From positions 434,001 to 498,000 of the forward strand of contig NZ_OEPZ01000002.1 in NCBI RefSeq assembly GCF_900240315.1: 64,000 nucleotides of DNA, given 5' to 3'. Below, piece by piece: positions 35,325 through 45,418 of this stretch. The first letter of the stretch is position 1. Every line of letters starts with the position of its first letter. The stretch comes from Dorea phocaeensis (GTDB lineage Bacteria > Bacillota > Clostridia > Lachnospirales > Lachnospiraceae). The position numbers were made by a program, and so were the translations under genes. The notes below the pieces were generated by a model, which was not told where the DNA came from, ran no database searches, and saw only the letters and a program-made list of their open reading frames with translations.

Positions 35325-37103
35325 TTAGAAGTCCTCCTTCCCGATCGTTCCTGCGATTTCTTCTTTTAACTCACTCATAATCTTCTCGTATTCGGTCTCG
35401 ATATTCTCAACTGCCGTATACTTGTAACGGCCGATTCTCTCTCTAACGTCCATCACCAGAAGCTTTTTCATGGATGCACCTTTCGCAAGCGCTTCATTTG
35501 CCTGATCGTAGAATGCAAGCACCAGTTTCATCATCAGATACTGTTTCCGAAGCGGGGTGTAAGTATCCACTTCATGGAAGGAGTTCTGATGCAGAAAGTC
35601 CTCACGAATCGATCTTGCAGCTTCCATTTTCAGACGGTCAGACGGTGATAATGCATCCATACCTACCATCTGAACGATTTCTTCCAAAGCCGCCTCTTCG
35701 GTCAAAAGGCTCATCATTCTCTGTCGGTCGCTCATCCAGTCTTCTGCAACCACACTATTAAACCAGCCCTGCATATTGTCAAGATACAAAGAGTAACTGG
35801 TCAGCCAGTTAATTGCCGGGAAATGTCTCTTATAAGCCAACGCAGAATCCAGTCCCCAGAATACTTTTACGATTCGAAGCGTTGCCTGAGATACCGGTTC
35901 TGAAGTATCACCACCCGGAGGAGATACCGCTCCGATAACGGATAAGGAACCTTCTCTTGCATCTTTTCCAAGAGACTGCACACGTCCGGCTCTCTCGTAA
36001 AATTCTGCCAGACGAGAGCCTAAGTATGCCGGATAACCTTCCTCACCAGGCATTTCTTCCAAACGACCGGACATCTCTCTAAGCGCCTCTGCCCATCGAG
36101 AGGTGGAATCTGCCATAAGCGCTACGGAATATCCCATATCACGGAAATATTCTGCAATCGTAATACCTGTATAAATAGACGCCTCACGTGCTGCGAACGG
36201 CATATCTGAAGTATTGGCAATCAACACCGTTCTTTCCATCAAAGAACGGCCTGTTTTTGGATCCTTCAATTCCGGAAATTCATTTAGAACGTCCGTCATC
36301 TCATTTCCACGTTCTCCGCATCCAATATAAACCACGATGTCTGCTTCTGCCCATTTTGCAAGCTGATGCTGAATCACCGTCTTACCACTTCCGAACGGTC
36401 CCGGAACAGCTGCCACTCCGCCCTTTGCAATCGGGAAGAAGGTATCAACGACACGCTGTCCCGTTACAAGAGGCGCATCAAGCGGCAACTTCTTCACATA
36501 TGGACGGCCTTTACGAACCGGCCATTTCTGCATCATCGTCAATTCTTTGTCCCCATCTTTTGTGGAAACGACTGCCACCACTTCTTCTACCGTAAATTCA
36601 CCGGCTTTGAGTTCCTTCACCGTACCAGCCACACCGTACGGTACCATAATTTTCTGTTCCACAACAGCGGTTTCCTGAACGGTACCAAGCACATCTCCTG
36701 CTTCTACTTCATCTCCAACCTTTGCCACCGGAACAAATTCCCATTTTTTATCTCGCTTCAGAGATGCAACCTCAACTCCACGCTGCAGGTTATTTCCTGA
36801 AATCTTCATAATATCGTCAAGCGGACGCTGAATTCCATCATAAATGCTTGTGATAAGGCCTGGTCCCAGCTCTACGGACATTGGCGCCCCAGTGGATTCC
36901 ACCGGTTCTCCCGGTCCCAGTCCTGATGTCTCTTCATATACCTGAATAGACGCCTCGTCACCGTGCATCTCAATGATCTCTCCGATCAGACGTTTGTCGC
37001 TGACACGTACAACGTCGGACATGTTCGCGTCGCGCATTCCGGACGCAATTACCAGCGGTCCTGCTACTTTTTTAATTGTACCTGTACTACTCATAACGGA
37101 CAA
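35325..37103 (-). CDS. ntpA: V-type ATP synthase catalytic subunit A (592 aa)
   Basis: The start is probably TTG at 37103 ([15 protein letters not shown]), six bases after GGAG; the next ATG is three codons on. P-loop [12 protein letters not shown] (about residue 235), the V-ATPase-specific insertion and [20 protein letters not shown]. It hydrolyses or makes ATP at the A-B interface. Confidence 0.96.
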   Translation of the reverse strand: MSVMSSTGTIKKVAGPLVIASGMRDANMSDVVRVSDKRLIGEIIEMHGDEASIQVYEETSGLGPGEPVESTGAPMSVELGPGLITSIYDGIQRPLDDIMKISGNNLQRGVEVASLKRDKKWEFVPVAKVGDEVEAGDVLGTVQETAVVEQKIMVPYGVAGTVKELKAGEFTVEEVVAVVSTKDGDKELTMMQKWPVRKGRPYVKKLPLDAPLVTGQRVVDTFFPIAKGGVAAVPGPFGSGKTVIQHQLAKWAEADIVVYIGCGERGNEMTDVLNEFPELKDPKTGRSLMERTVLIANTSDMPFAAREASIYTGITIAEYFRDMGYSVALMADSTSRWAEALREMSGRLEEMPGEEGYPAYLGSRLAEFYERAGRVQSLGKDAREGSLSVIGAVSPPGGDTSEPVSQATLRIVKVFWGLDSALAYKRHFPAINWLTSYSLYLDNMQGWFNSVVAEDWMSDRQRMMSLLTEEAALEEIVQMVGMDALSPSDRLKMEAARSIREDFLHQNSFHEVDTYTPLRKQYLMMKLVLAFYDQANEALAKGASMKKLLVMDVRERIGRYKYTAVENIETEYEKIMSELKEEIAGTIGKEDF

Positions 37104-37145
37104 ATCACACTCCTTACTTTTTATTTTCTTATGCCATCTTTCGGC

Positions 37146-37466
37146 TTAGTCATCACCAAACAGAATATCAGAGCCGACTGCCACTTCTACAGACTTCTTA
37201 ACGCCTGCAATTCCTGCGCCGGTATTTCCTGCGATTCCCGGTATCTGAATGATTGCCGGTATCACCTGATCCTGATACTTTGCTGCTTCTTGTTTCAATT
37301 CCGCCATCCAGGCTTCTGTAATATAAATAATTCCATATCCTTCCGCCGCAAGCCTATGAAGCAATTCTGCGGCTTCTTCATGGGCAGTTACCGGAAACGT
37401 ATCAAGCCCCAGAGCAGCGAAGCCGTAGATGCTGTCATAATCCCCAATGACTGCTATCCTATACAT
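37146..37466 (-). CDS. ntpF: V-type ATP synthase subunit F (106 aa)
   Basis: Small Rossmann-like stalk subunit: RIAVIGDYDSIYGFAALG at the start, GYGIIYITEAWMAELKQ in the middle, PAIIQIPGIAGNTG in the C-terminal part. Overlaps subunit C by 8 bases and precedes subunit A. Confidence 0.93.
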   Translation of the reverse strand: MYRIAVIGDYDSIYGFAALGLDTFPVTAHEEAAELLHRLAAEGYGIIYITEAWMAELKQEAAKYQDQVIPAIIQIPGIAGNTGAGIAGVKKSVEVAVGSDILFGDD

Positions 37467-38427
37467 ACATCTCCCTTACCCTTTCCCGGATGGACTCTTC
37501 CGGTAAATCGTTTTGTTTACCAGAAAGGATGATCCGTACCGTTTTAATCTCGTTCTGTCTTGCAATTACATAGGCAATGACCGGCCCTATCGTAAATGCA
37601 TTGTATTTCTGCGGACTAATCGTCTCAATAATACGGTTGTCACACCAGCGCTCAAATGCAGATGCTGATTCCGCCAACGCTTCCGCTCCTTCTACATAGG
37701 CTGTTCCGCGCAGGTAGTCACAGATTGCATCCATCCCGCTAAGAGCGGCTTTTGAAAGCTGATCTACGCTGATGCTGTCACATTCCGCCATCGCCCGCTG
37801 CATAAATTCTATTGATTTTGCGGTCTTCTGTGATCGCACGGCAATCTTGATATCCGCCACCGCTACCGTAGACTCTGCATAGTCTCGGATAATCGGCTCC
37901 CCGGATACTTTCCCGGCTTCATACACCGCTTCAAGCGCCGCTTTGTCGATAATCACATCGCACAACTGACCGTCTCCGGTCTGAAGCAGTTTCTCATAAG
38001 CTTCTTCCGCTGCATGCTGCATCTGCGCCGGAAGCTTGCCGAAGTTCTTCTCCTGTATAATTTCCAGCATCTCTTTTCCGGGGATCTTGACATCCTCATA
38101 GAAAATATGCCGGTTCTTCTCCTGCGTACACACCGCCTTAATTGCCGCCTTCAGATTGTGAAACAGTTTCGGATAGGACAATACATCAAAGTTTTCCATT
38201 CCAATGGACAACTCCTGTACCACTTCCCAGATTTTCTCTTCTTCTCTGGTCAGTATAGCTTCCGCATTTCCGGCTGTCTCACTGTCTCCCCAGCCCTTTT
38301 CTTCCAGAAACTGGAGACACTGCCTGTAATCCTGGCAGGCAATCAGCTGATCGATGGTACTATTGGAGAACAGAGAAACTTCCAGAGCCCTGATTCGTGC
38401 GACCGCATAGGTATATTCTTCACTCAT
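37459..38427 (-). CDS. ntpC: V-type ATP synthase subunit C (322 aa)
   Basis: Mostly alpha-helical socket protein that joins the membrane ring to the central stalk (V-ATPase d/AC39 family): YTYAVARIRALEVSLFS near the start, NDLPEESIRERVREMYV at the end. Sits between E and F as usual in Firmicutes operons. Confidence 0.92.
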   Translation of the reverse strand: MSEEYTYAVARIRALEVSLFSNSTIDQLIACQDYRQCLQFLEEKGWGDSETAGNAEAILTREEEKIWEVVQELSIGMENFDVLSYPKLFHNLKAAIKAVCTQEKNRHIFYEDVKIPGKEMLEIIQEKNFGKLPAQMQHAAEEAYEKLLQTGDGQLCDVIIDKAALEAVYEAGKVSGEPIIRDYAESTVAVADIKIAVRSQKTAKSIEFMQRAMAECDSISVDQLSKAALSGMDAICDYLRGTAYVEGAEALAESASAFERWCDNRIIETISPQKYNAFTIGPVIAYVIARQNEIKTVRIILSGKQNDLPEESIRERVREMYV

Positions 38428-38436
38428 GGGCGCCTC

Positions 38437-39030
38437 CTACAAAAATAATAATCGATGTACCATATCGGACAGTTCGTCTTTCTTCGCATCGAGCATTGCT
38501 CTTAGCGTACAGTTCTCTTCAATTCCGCCATAGGCAAGAACGAAGCCATTTTCAATCGACCTTCCCACTTTGGACAGTGTCAGCGTGCCGCCGTTTTCAC
38601 GTGCCGCCTTCTGTATCTGTTCTTCATACCCGGAAGGCATTCTCTGCAGATCCTTTGCAGAAAAGAAAATTTCCCCATCCTCCGGCAGCATGTACCTTAC
38701 AAGAATTTTCAGCAGCATGGCAAAATATTCTTCCTCTTCCATGCCGGAAAGTTTCTCATATGCCTTGTCAAGAACTTCTGCAATCACTTCCTGCTTTGCC
38801 GCAAGAAGTTTCGTCCGTCTCTGTAAATCAATGGACGATGCCGTCCGTTCCTGATAACGCTGCACATCTGCTTCCGATTTTCTGGAAATGCTTTCGCGCT
38901 TCTTTTCGGCCTCTTCCTTGGCGAGGTTTATCATTTCTTCCGCCTGCCTTTTAGCTTCCGCAACCTTTCCATCCGCCGCGGCCTTCGCTTCATTCAGGAT
39001 CTGACTTTTCATCTTATCTAATCCAGTCAT
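38437..39030 (-). CDS. ntpE: V-type ATP synthase subunit E (197 aa)
   Basis: Peripheral stalk subunit: long helix (LDKMKSQILNEAKAAADGKV, AEEMINLAKEEAEKKRES) and a compact C-terminal domain. Pairs with the G/H subunit. Family length. Confidence 0.92.
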   Translation of the reverse strand: MTGLDKMKSQILNEAKAAADGKVAEAKRQAEEMINLAKEEAEKKRESISRKSEADVQRYQERTASSIDLQRRTKLLAAKQEVIAEVLDKAYEKLSGMEEEEYFAMLLKILVRYMLPEDGEIFFSAKDLQRMPSGYEEQIQKAARENGGTLTLSKVGRSIENGFVLAYGGIEENCTLRAMLDAKKDELSDMVHRLLFL

Positions 39031-39061
39031 AGCCCTCGCACTCCTTTTCTTTTCCTGATTT

Positions 39062-39562
<501 letters not shown>

Positions 39563-39585
39563 TTAAACATGTTGTTTCTAAAGCT

Positions 39586-41610
39586 TTATTCTGCATTTTC
39601 GCTTTCCTGAATGGTTACGTATTTTGTATCAGATTCAAATGGCTCGAATGGTTTTCCACCGCCTTCGTAGAATTTTCCAAAGAATTCCACAAACTGAAGA
39701 CGGTTGGTGTGGACATATGCGCCCAGCAGGTTAATTGCCAGATTCATTGCATGACCGATAATAAATACCACGATGAACAAGATCACGCCTGCCACACTCT
39801 TTCCAAGCATACTTCCCATCTGATTAACAACGGATGCAATAACTCCGGTTGCCAGCCCCAGCGCCAGCAAACGAGAATAAGACAGCACATCACTTAACCA
39901 TCCCGTAATGTTATAAATATCATACGCTCCTAACGCAAGTCTTAACGCCGGATTCTTGTTCGCCCTTCCTGACATCAACAAAAGTCCAACCGCTCCGCCG
40001 ATTGCCAGTACCTTTGCCGCCACATTGACCGCTGGTGGGAATGTAATCTGCGCCTGCGCGATGGATGCAAAAATCTCTGACGGAATCAGCATTAACAAAA
40101 GTCCGATCAGAAATGCATACCAAAGAACTACATCGCAGAAGAAATCCAGAATCTTTCCTGCCTTAATTTCCATATATCCTTTGATTCCCAGACCTACAAA
40201 CAAGTGAATCACACCGAATGCCATTGAATAAATCAAAAGCTTCATTGGATCATTAAGCGGTGCAAACCACAACGGCTTGATTGTTACCGGATGTCCGAAA
40301 AATGTCTTAGACACAACATCCACCACATCGCCGAAATATCCGCCGAACAGAATGCCCCACACCATGGTGGAGACTCCGCAAAACATGAACATTTTCAAAG
40401 ATTCATGCATCCCCTTGCTCATCCGCGGGAATTTCTTTAATGCAATCAGACAGCCGATTGCAATAATCGCGCCATAAGCCGCATCAGACAACATCATTCC
40501 AAAGAAAAACACATAAAAGAATGACATAATCGTCGTCGGGTCAAATTCACCTTTGTGCGGCAGACCATAGGAAGCAACCACACTTTCCACACTTGATGAA
40601 AAACTATTGTTCTTTAATAACGTTGGCGGTTCTTCATCTTCCTTTAAATCTTCTACATCTACTGCGCAGTCATACCGATCTCCAATCGCTTTCTGAATCG
40701 CCGGTACGGCCTTTGCCGGCACATAACCACTGATCACAAACGTTCGCTGCGACTGTGGAAGCGTACCAAGCACCTCATACTTTTCTGCCCGGATGCGATA
40801 GTAATCGCTGATCACTTTCAGCTTCTCCCGGTCCTCTTTATAGCCCCGGATCGCATCTTCCGTATCTGCAATCTCCGACTTTAGCTTTTGAATCTCTTCC
40901 TCAAGACTTTCTTTCGCCTCTTCCGGAATCATTCCGACACTCTGAGCTGGTCTGGAAAATCCACCGCTTCGTAAGACTTCCTCAACCTGTGCTTCTTCCT
41001 GCCTTAAACAAAAAACAGCCAGATAGGCCGCATCTCTGTCACTGCTGATGATCTGCACATCCACAGCTTCTATCTCCGGAGCTTTCGCTGCAATCTGCTC
41101 ATATACAGATTCCAGGGTTGTTCCGCCCGGCATAGTTCCCAAAAGCATTGCCACTTTCTTCGTACCTTTCGCATCCATCGGTACATCAAGTGCAAGCCAC
41201 GGACTAAGCGACTCGATCTGGTTCTCCAGTTTCAAAATACCAGCTTTTTTCTCTGCTATCTCTTTACTATATGTCACCAGCAAATCTGCCGTTTCAATCA
41301 CAGTGTCCCGTTCGGAAACCACCTGATTAAACGCATCTTTTTCGACAAGTTTTTTGCCTTCCAGCGAGGACAACATCGACTTCTTTTCCGGTTCATACGT
41401 TTCCAAAACCGTCAATGCCGATTCTGCCAACTGCGCTTTTCTTTCAAAGCTTACTTTGGCTTCCATAGTGTCCATCTTCTCAAAGCCGTCGTCCACATCG
41501 GCGATCTGGTTCATCTCCATGATTCCCAGAGCCTGTATCTTTTCCAAGATAGCCTTACGGTCTTTTTTCAGCGCGCAGATACTTATTCGTTGCATCTGCA
41601 ATACTGCCAT
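39586..41610 (-). CDS. ntpI: V-type ATP synthase subunit I (674 aa)
   Basis: Start at ATG 41610 (MAVLQMQRISICALKKD), nine bases after AGGAGG. A cytoplasmic N-terminal half with coiled coils (residues 1-330) is followed by a membrane half with about eight spans. The key Arg region lies around SDVLSYSRLLALGLATGV, and HAMNLAINLLGAYVHTNRLQ near the end. It forms the ion half-channels and anchors the stalks. Confidence 0.94.
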   Translation of the reverse strand: MAVLQMQRISICALKKDRKAILEKIQALGIMEMNQIADVDDGFEKMDTMEAKVSFERKAQLAESALTVLETYEPEKKSMLSSLEGKKLVEKDAFNQVVSERDTVIETADLLVTYSKEIAEKKAGILKLENQIESLSPWLALDVPMDAKGTKKVAMLLGTMPGGTTLESVYEQIAAKAPEIEAVDVQIISSDRDAAYLAVFCLRQEEAQVEEVLRSGGFSRPAQSVGMIPEEAKESLEEEIQKLKSEIADTEDAIRGYKEDREKLKVISDYYRIRAEKYEVLGTLPQSQRTFVISGYVPAKAVPAIQKAIGDRYDCAVDVEDLKEDEEPPTLLKNNSFSSSVESVVASYGLPHKGEFDPTTIMSFFYVFFFGMMLSDAAYGAIIAIGCLIALKKFPRMSKGMHESLKMFMFCGVSTMVWGILFGGYFGDVVDVVSKTFFGHPVTIKPLWFAPLNDPMKLLIYSMAFGVIHLFVGLGIKGYMEIKAGKILDFFCDVVLWYAFLIGLLLMLIPSEIFASIAQAQITFPPAVNVAAKVLAIGGAVGLLLMSGRANKNPALRLALGAYDIYNITGWLSDVLSYSRLLALGLATGVIASVVNQMGSMLGKSVAGVILFIVVFIIGHAMNLAINLLGAYVHTNRLQFVEFFGKFYEGGGKPFEPFESDTKYVTIQESENAE

Positions 41611-41643
41611 AGCCACATCCCTCCTTTACCTGTTCAGCCTTCT

Positions 41644-41952
41644 TCAGACGAGAGCCTGCATTACCGCCTGGACTGCTTCTTTTTCTTTCCCAAGCGCTGC
41701 GTCCCGCATTGCTGCAATCTCTTGCTCCACTTCCACCGCTTTTTGCTTCGCCAGGTGGTCTGCAGCTTCTTTTGCCGCCGCAAGCGCCTCTTCCGCCTTT
41801 GCTTTTGCATCCATTTCCGCCTGTTCTTTCAATCCCATGGCTTCCACAGATGCCTGTTCAAGGATATCGGTACACTGTGCATCCGCTTTTTTTATCATTT
41901 CTTCAGCTTCATTTTCCGTCTCCTTGATGGTTTTAATGGTTTCTTCTACCAT
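41644..41952 (-). CDS. ntpG: V-type ATP synthase subunit G/H (102 aa)
   Basis: Short, charged coiled-coil protein (TIKETENEAEEMIKKADAQC, AKAEEALAAAKEAADHLAKQ) that heads the V-ATPase operon, the place and shape of the peripheral stalk G/H subunit. Assignment rests on position and coiled-coil composition more than on motifs. Confidence 0.8.
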   Translation of the reverse strand: MVEETIKTIKETENEAEEMIKKADAQCTDILEQASVEAMGLKEQAEMDAKAKAEEALAAAKEAADHLAKQKAVEVEQEIAAMRDAALGKEKEAVQAVMQALV

Positions 41953-41995
41953 TTGTTCACCACCTCTCTTGTTGTTGAAAGTATCTGTAGTTAGA

Positions 41996-42024
41996 ATTAT
42001 AATATGCTTTTTCCAAAAAGTCTA
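41996..42024 (-). promoter_or_regulatory. Probable promoter of the V-ATPase operon
   Basis: On the minus strand TAGACT (42024-42019) and TATAAT (42001-41996) with a 17-base spacer, about 44 bases before the first gene. The -35 box is imperfect (4 of 6). Confidence 0.55.
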
Positions 42025-42116
42025 GAAATTTATTGTTTCTTTATAGTTTCAGCCGCGTGTTGCACATATAATTAATTGAATAATCTCACAATTTCTTCTT
42101 ATTATAAATAGGGGTT

Positions 42117-42611
42117 CTATTCCCAATTCAGTTCATGGAGATGCCCCTCCAAATTCATCCCTGCAAATTCATTCTGCCGAAGAGCTTCATAGAGAACAAC
42201 CGCAACGGAATTTCCAAGATTCAGAGAACGGATCTCCCCCATCATCGGAATCCGCACACACGTATCCTTGTGATGAACCAGAATCTCTTCCGGAATACCG
42301 GCACTCTCTTTTCCAAACATAATATAGCAGTCCGGCTCATACTCCACTTCCGTATACACCTTCTGCGCCTTTGTCGTCGCCATATAAATCTTCGCACCCG
42401 GATTTCGTTCCAAAAAATCGTTATAATCAATATACGTCTGTACATTCAGATCTTTCCAGTAATCCATGCCTGCCCGTTTCAGGCTTTTTTCATCCAGCCG
42501 AAATCCCAGAGGCTCGATCAGATGAAGACGGGTATTGGTCGCCACGCAGGTGCGCCCGATATTTCCAGTATTTGCCGGAATCTCCGGCTCGTATAACACA
42601 ATGTTCAGCAT
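42117..42611 (-). CDS. trmL: tRNA (cytidine/uridine-34 2'-O)-methyltransferase (164 aa)
   Basis: Minimal SPOUT enzyme: IVLYEPEIPANTGNIGRTC at the N-terminus, FGKESAGIPEEIL and RSLNLGNSVAVVLYEALRQ in the knot. It methylates the wobble ribose of certain leucine tRNAs. Full length. Confidence 0.94.
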   Translation of the reverse strand: MLNIVLYEPEIPANTGNIGRTCVATNTRLHLIEPLGFRLDEKSLKRAGMDYWKDLNVQTYIDYNDFLERNPGAKIYMATTKAQKVYTEVEYEPDCYIMFGKESAGIPEEILVHHKDTCVRIPMMGEIRSLNLGNSVAVVLYEALRQNEFAGMNLEGHLHELNWE

Positions 42612-42697
42612 ATTAATTCCTCCTCTTTTTATCTTTTGTGAATCCCTAACAGTTATACACTCTTTTTATATTCTTATACTCTTTTTCCTATACTCTT

Positions 42698-43594
42698 TTA
42701 CACCAGATCTGTCTGATAAATCTTCCAAAGCTCATCAGGGGCCGGACGATCCAGATATCGAATCTCTTCTCCATTATGAATCAGCTTATCATGGCTGTCC
42801 GTAAGCGATCCAATGACGTTTGCTTTTCCTCCCGCCGCAAGAATCTGCTCCGCCAGTCCTTCTGCGTCTTCAGAAACTATCAAAAAACTTCCCACAGACG
42901 ATAACTGATACGGATTCAGGCGAAAATACTCACACACTTCCACCGTCTCCTGCAAAATAGAAAACGCTTTCATATTCATATCGAGTCCTAATTTTGTTTC
43001 TTTAGAAAGATTCCAAAGTGCTGCAAGGATCCCGCCTGATCCAATCTGTCTAACGAAAGATACCTTTTCCCCTTCTTTCGTCTTCAATAATCCCGCCGCT
43101 TCCAACACGCTCTTTGCAAAGAGTTCCTTCTGATAGGACAAAATTTGTTTCATAAAAGACGGTGAAAACCAGCCGCTAAGCTCCTGCTTCCGTTCTTCTG
43201 CTGCCTGAAGCATCCCACTCATCCCAAGCCATCCAGTCTGCACAATTCCCCATCCTGGCAAAATCTCCGGTCTGCTTCCTTCATCTGTAATTCCGGTTCC
43301 CGTCACAATCACTTCCGGTACGGTTACCACCGCTGCCGTTATGCCTTCTTCCTCTTCTAAGCAAATCCCATACTCCTGACACGTCTCCTGCAAAAGCTTC
43401 ATCATCCCATTTCGCCGGGACTTGTACACATAGGGCGGCACACATACTGACGCTTTCACGCTGATGTCCGTCACCCCTTCTGCCCATAATGTATTGACGG
43501 CGGCAGCCAGGGCATACAGTCCAGTATTCTTGGACTGCCCATATGCTACCGCCGTGTCAGTTACAATTTTTCTTCCTTGTATCTCTTTTTTCAT
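42698..43594 (-). CDS. AIR synthase-like (HypE/PurM superfamily) protein (298 aa)
   Basis: Start at 43594 (MKKEIQGRKIVTDTAVAYG) with AGGAGGAAGAGG directly before it; the longer frame is antisense-like and overlaps the VanW gene. The C-terminal part has the AIR-synthase C-domain look (LLKTKEGEKVSFVRQIGSGG, AALWNLSKETKLGLDMNMKA). The N-terminal region lacks an obvious ATP-binding glycine motif. Reaction unknown; possibly a degenerate HypE relative. It follows the VanW gene by 13 bases. Confidence 0.7.
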   Translation of the reverse strand: MKKEIQGRKIVTDTAVAYGQSKNTGLYALAAAVNTLWAEGVTDISVKASVCVPPYVYKSRRNGMMKLLQETCQEYGICLEEEEGITAAVVTVPEVIVTGTGITDEGSRPEILPGWGIVQTGWLGMSGMLQAAEERKQELSGWFSPSFMKQILSYQKELFAKSVLEAAGLLKTKEGEKVSFVRQIGSGGILAALWNLSKETKLGLDMNMKAFSILQETVEVCEYFRLNPYQLSSVGSFLIVSEDAEGLAEQILAAGGKANVIGSLTDSHDKLIHNGEEIRYLDRPAPDELWKIYQTDLV

Positions 43595-43607
43595 CCTCTT
43601 CCTCCTG

Positions 43608-45218
43608 TCACTGCGCAGATCCTGTCGCTGCTGCGCCACTTGCGTCTTCCTGGTTCTGGTTCGATGCTCCGCCCGCACTTTGGCTTCCCATAGCCTGTGC
43701 CTGAGTGATCGCCGCTGCAATCTTCGCCTGATCCTGTGTTACAAGAGCTTCCCTTACCAGTGCAGATGCCGCTGCATTTTCGGACGCTGTTCCCACTTCG
43801 ACCACCTGATCACTTCTTGCGTATGTACTCTGATTGATCACCTCACGGCTGACTTCCTGTCCATCCTTATAGATCACCTTCCACAGCTGTGCCGTTTTAC
43901 CTGTATGAGGACTTCCACTGTATTTCATGCTTCCAAGCGGCGCCTGCGGATTTTCCTGATAGACACTTCCCGCCTCCGCCGTTGTCAGCGTCTCGCTTTC
44001 AAACTTGATTGTTCTTCCTTTTTCTCTGGTATCCTTTCCGTAAATAACAAATTTCATCTGATTTGCCGCGTCAATCTCCGCCAGAATGCAAACTGGCGCA
44101 TCGTAATTATTCTTAAACCGAAAGTCCAAAAGCCCGGTCGCAATCGCCGCATCTCTGGACGGTTCTACATAATTAACCAGCATAGAATGCGGGTGGCGTT
44201 CTACCACTTCCAGCTCTGCAAGAAGCACTGCATTATAAAGGGTAGTCGATACCTGACAGATTCCTCCGCCAAAAGAATCTACCACCTGTCCGTTCTCATA
44301 GGAACCCGCTTCTACATAGCCATGCTCCGCATCATAAGGTCCGGTCTCCTGATATACGGAAATCTCTTCTCCCGGCATCAAAACCGTTCCATTTAAACGG
44401 TCTACACCATTTTTAAGATTCTGCCAGCGCTGCCCGCCTCCGGCATCGGTAGAAAAGCTGCCCAGTTCATCTTTGACGTCTTTCAAATCTTTTGCCATTA
44501 CCTTCGGAAATTCTTCTTTCAGCACCAGTTCAACCGAGGTTTTTTTATGTATCCACTCGTTGTTTAAATAAGACTCCATCTGAGCGATGGACTTCTTAAT
44601 GTCTATCGTCCTGCCTGTTTTCTCCGGCTGAATTTCCAGCGTCTCTCCCTTTTTCGTAAGCGCCGCATCCACCGCATGCGTACTAAGAGGGATTGCCTGT
44701 TCCTTGATCACTGCTTTAGCCATCTTATCATCCAACTCCAGGACTTCTTCTAATACCTTCTTTTCTTTCTCCAGCCTTCGAATGTTCCAGAACCTGCTCC
44801 ACAAGCTTCCTTTGCTGCCATACTCCACCGCATGCTGGACCTGCTTGTCGAGATCTTTATACTTAAGACCCAATTCTCCCCAGGAAGTTTCCACGGATTG
44901 ATCTTCGACTTTCAGCGTCACCTTCTCCTGCTGATCCTCCGCCAAATGCTTCTTCAGCGCCTCTTTCACTTCCTTTTGATTCATTCCGGAAACATTCACA
45001 CTGCCGATATAAATATTCGATCCCACTTCCTTTTCCGAATACCTTGACACATAGCGATACATGGCAGCCATTATAACAATCGCCGCCACTGCAGCCCCTA
45101 ACGCTGTCAGCTTCAGAACAAGCAGCCGCCGTTTACGCCGTTTCATCTCTAGCTTCCGGCTCGTACTCTTGTGCTTTATCTTTCTTTTCCTGGCTTCCTT
45201 TCCTCTCTCTTTTCCCAT
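43608..45218 (-). CDS. VanW-family exported protein (536 aa)
   Basis: Start at 45218 (MGKERGKEARKRK) after AAAGGGAAA. A very basic cytoplasmic head leads into one span (VLKLTALGAAVAAIVIMAA). Then comes a peptidoglycan-binding-4-like domain (residues 65-260), the VanW domain (GEEISVYQETGPY, YENGQVVDSFGGGICQVSTT, RHPHSMLVNYVEPSRDAAI) and a G5-like segment (GKTAQLWKVIYKDGQEVSRE). The tail is low-complexity Ala/Gln/Ser. VanW function is unsettled; despite the name it is not evidence of vancomycin resistance. Confidence 0.9.
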   Translation of the reverse strand: MGKERGKEARKRKIKHKSTSRKLEMKRRKRRLLVLKLTALGAAVAAIVIMAAMYRYVSRYSEKEVGSNIYIGSVNVSGMNQKEVKEALKKHLAEDQQEKVTLKVEDQSVETSWGELGLKYKDLDKQVQHAVEYGSKGSLWSRFWNIRRLEKEKKVLEEVLELDDKMAKAVIKEQAIPLSTHAVDAALTKKGETLEIQPEKTGRTIDIKKSIAQMESYLNNEWIHKKTSVELVLKEEFPKVMAKDLKDVKDELGSFSTDAGGGQRWQNLKNGVDRLNGTVLMPGEEISVYQETGPYDAEHGYVEAGSYENGQVVDSFGGGICQVSTTLYNAVLLAELEVVERHPHSMLVNYVEPSRDAAIATGLLDFRFKNNYDAPVCILAEIDAANQMKFVIYGKDTREKGRTIKFESETLTTAEAGSVYQENPQAPLGSMKYSGSPHTGKTAQLWKVIYKDGQEVSREVINQSTYARSDQVVEVGTASENAAASALVREALVTQDQAKIAAAITQAQAMGSQSAGGASNQNQEDASGAAATGSAQ

Positions 45219-45271
45219 CGGCTTTCCCTTTAAATAATTTCTTTTTGCTGCATCGGCTTCATCCGTCAACC

Positions 45272-45373
45272 TTATACCAGATACGGAATCACCATCGTCG
45301 CGATCATTGCTGCAATAACTAAAAGAATGATAATCGCCACGATCCTCTTCGTCTTCTTATTGTTAAAATTCAT
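45272..45373 (-). CDS. 33-aa single-span membrane protein
   Basis: GGAAGG precedes ATG 45373. The peptide is MNFNNKKTKRIVAIIILLVI, then AAMIATMVIPYLV and stop: a basic head and one hydrophobic span. Very similar short proteins occur widely in Lachnospiraceae (DUF4044- or Prli42-like in size and layout). It sits 54 bases before the VanW gene on the same strand. Function unknown. Confidence 0.7.
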   Translation of the reverse strand: MNFNNKKTKRIVAIIILLVIAAMIATMVIPYLV

Positions 45374-45418
45374 TTGTTTTCCTTCCTTGCATCCTGCCTT
45401 TTTGTATTTTCCTACATT

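Noticed and set aside
41354-42025. 223-codon plus-strand frame
   Set aside because: Antisense to V-ATPase subunits I and G/H; Ser/Ala-rich translation is the mirror of coiled-coil codons.
43608-45218. Vancomycin resistance gene
   Set aside because: VanW-domain proteins are common in Clostridia without resistance; no vanHAX-type genes are present.
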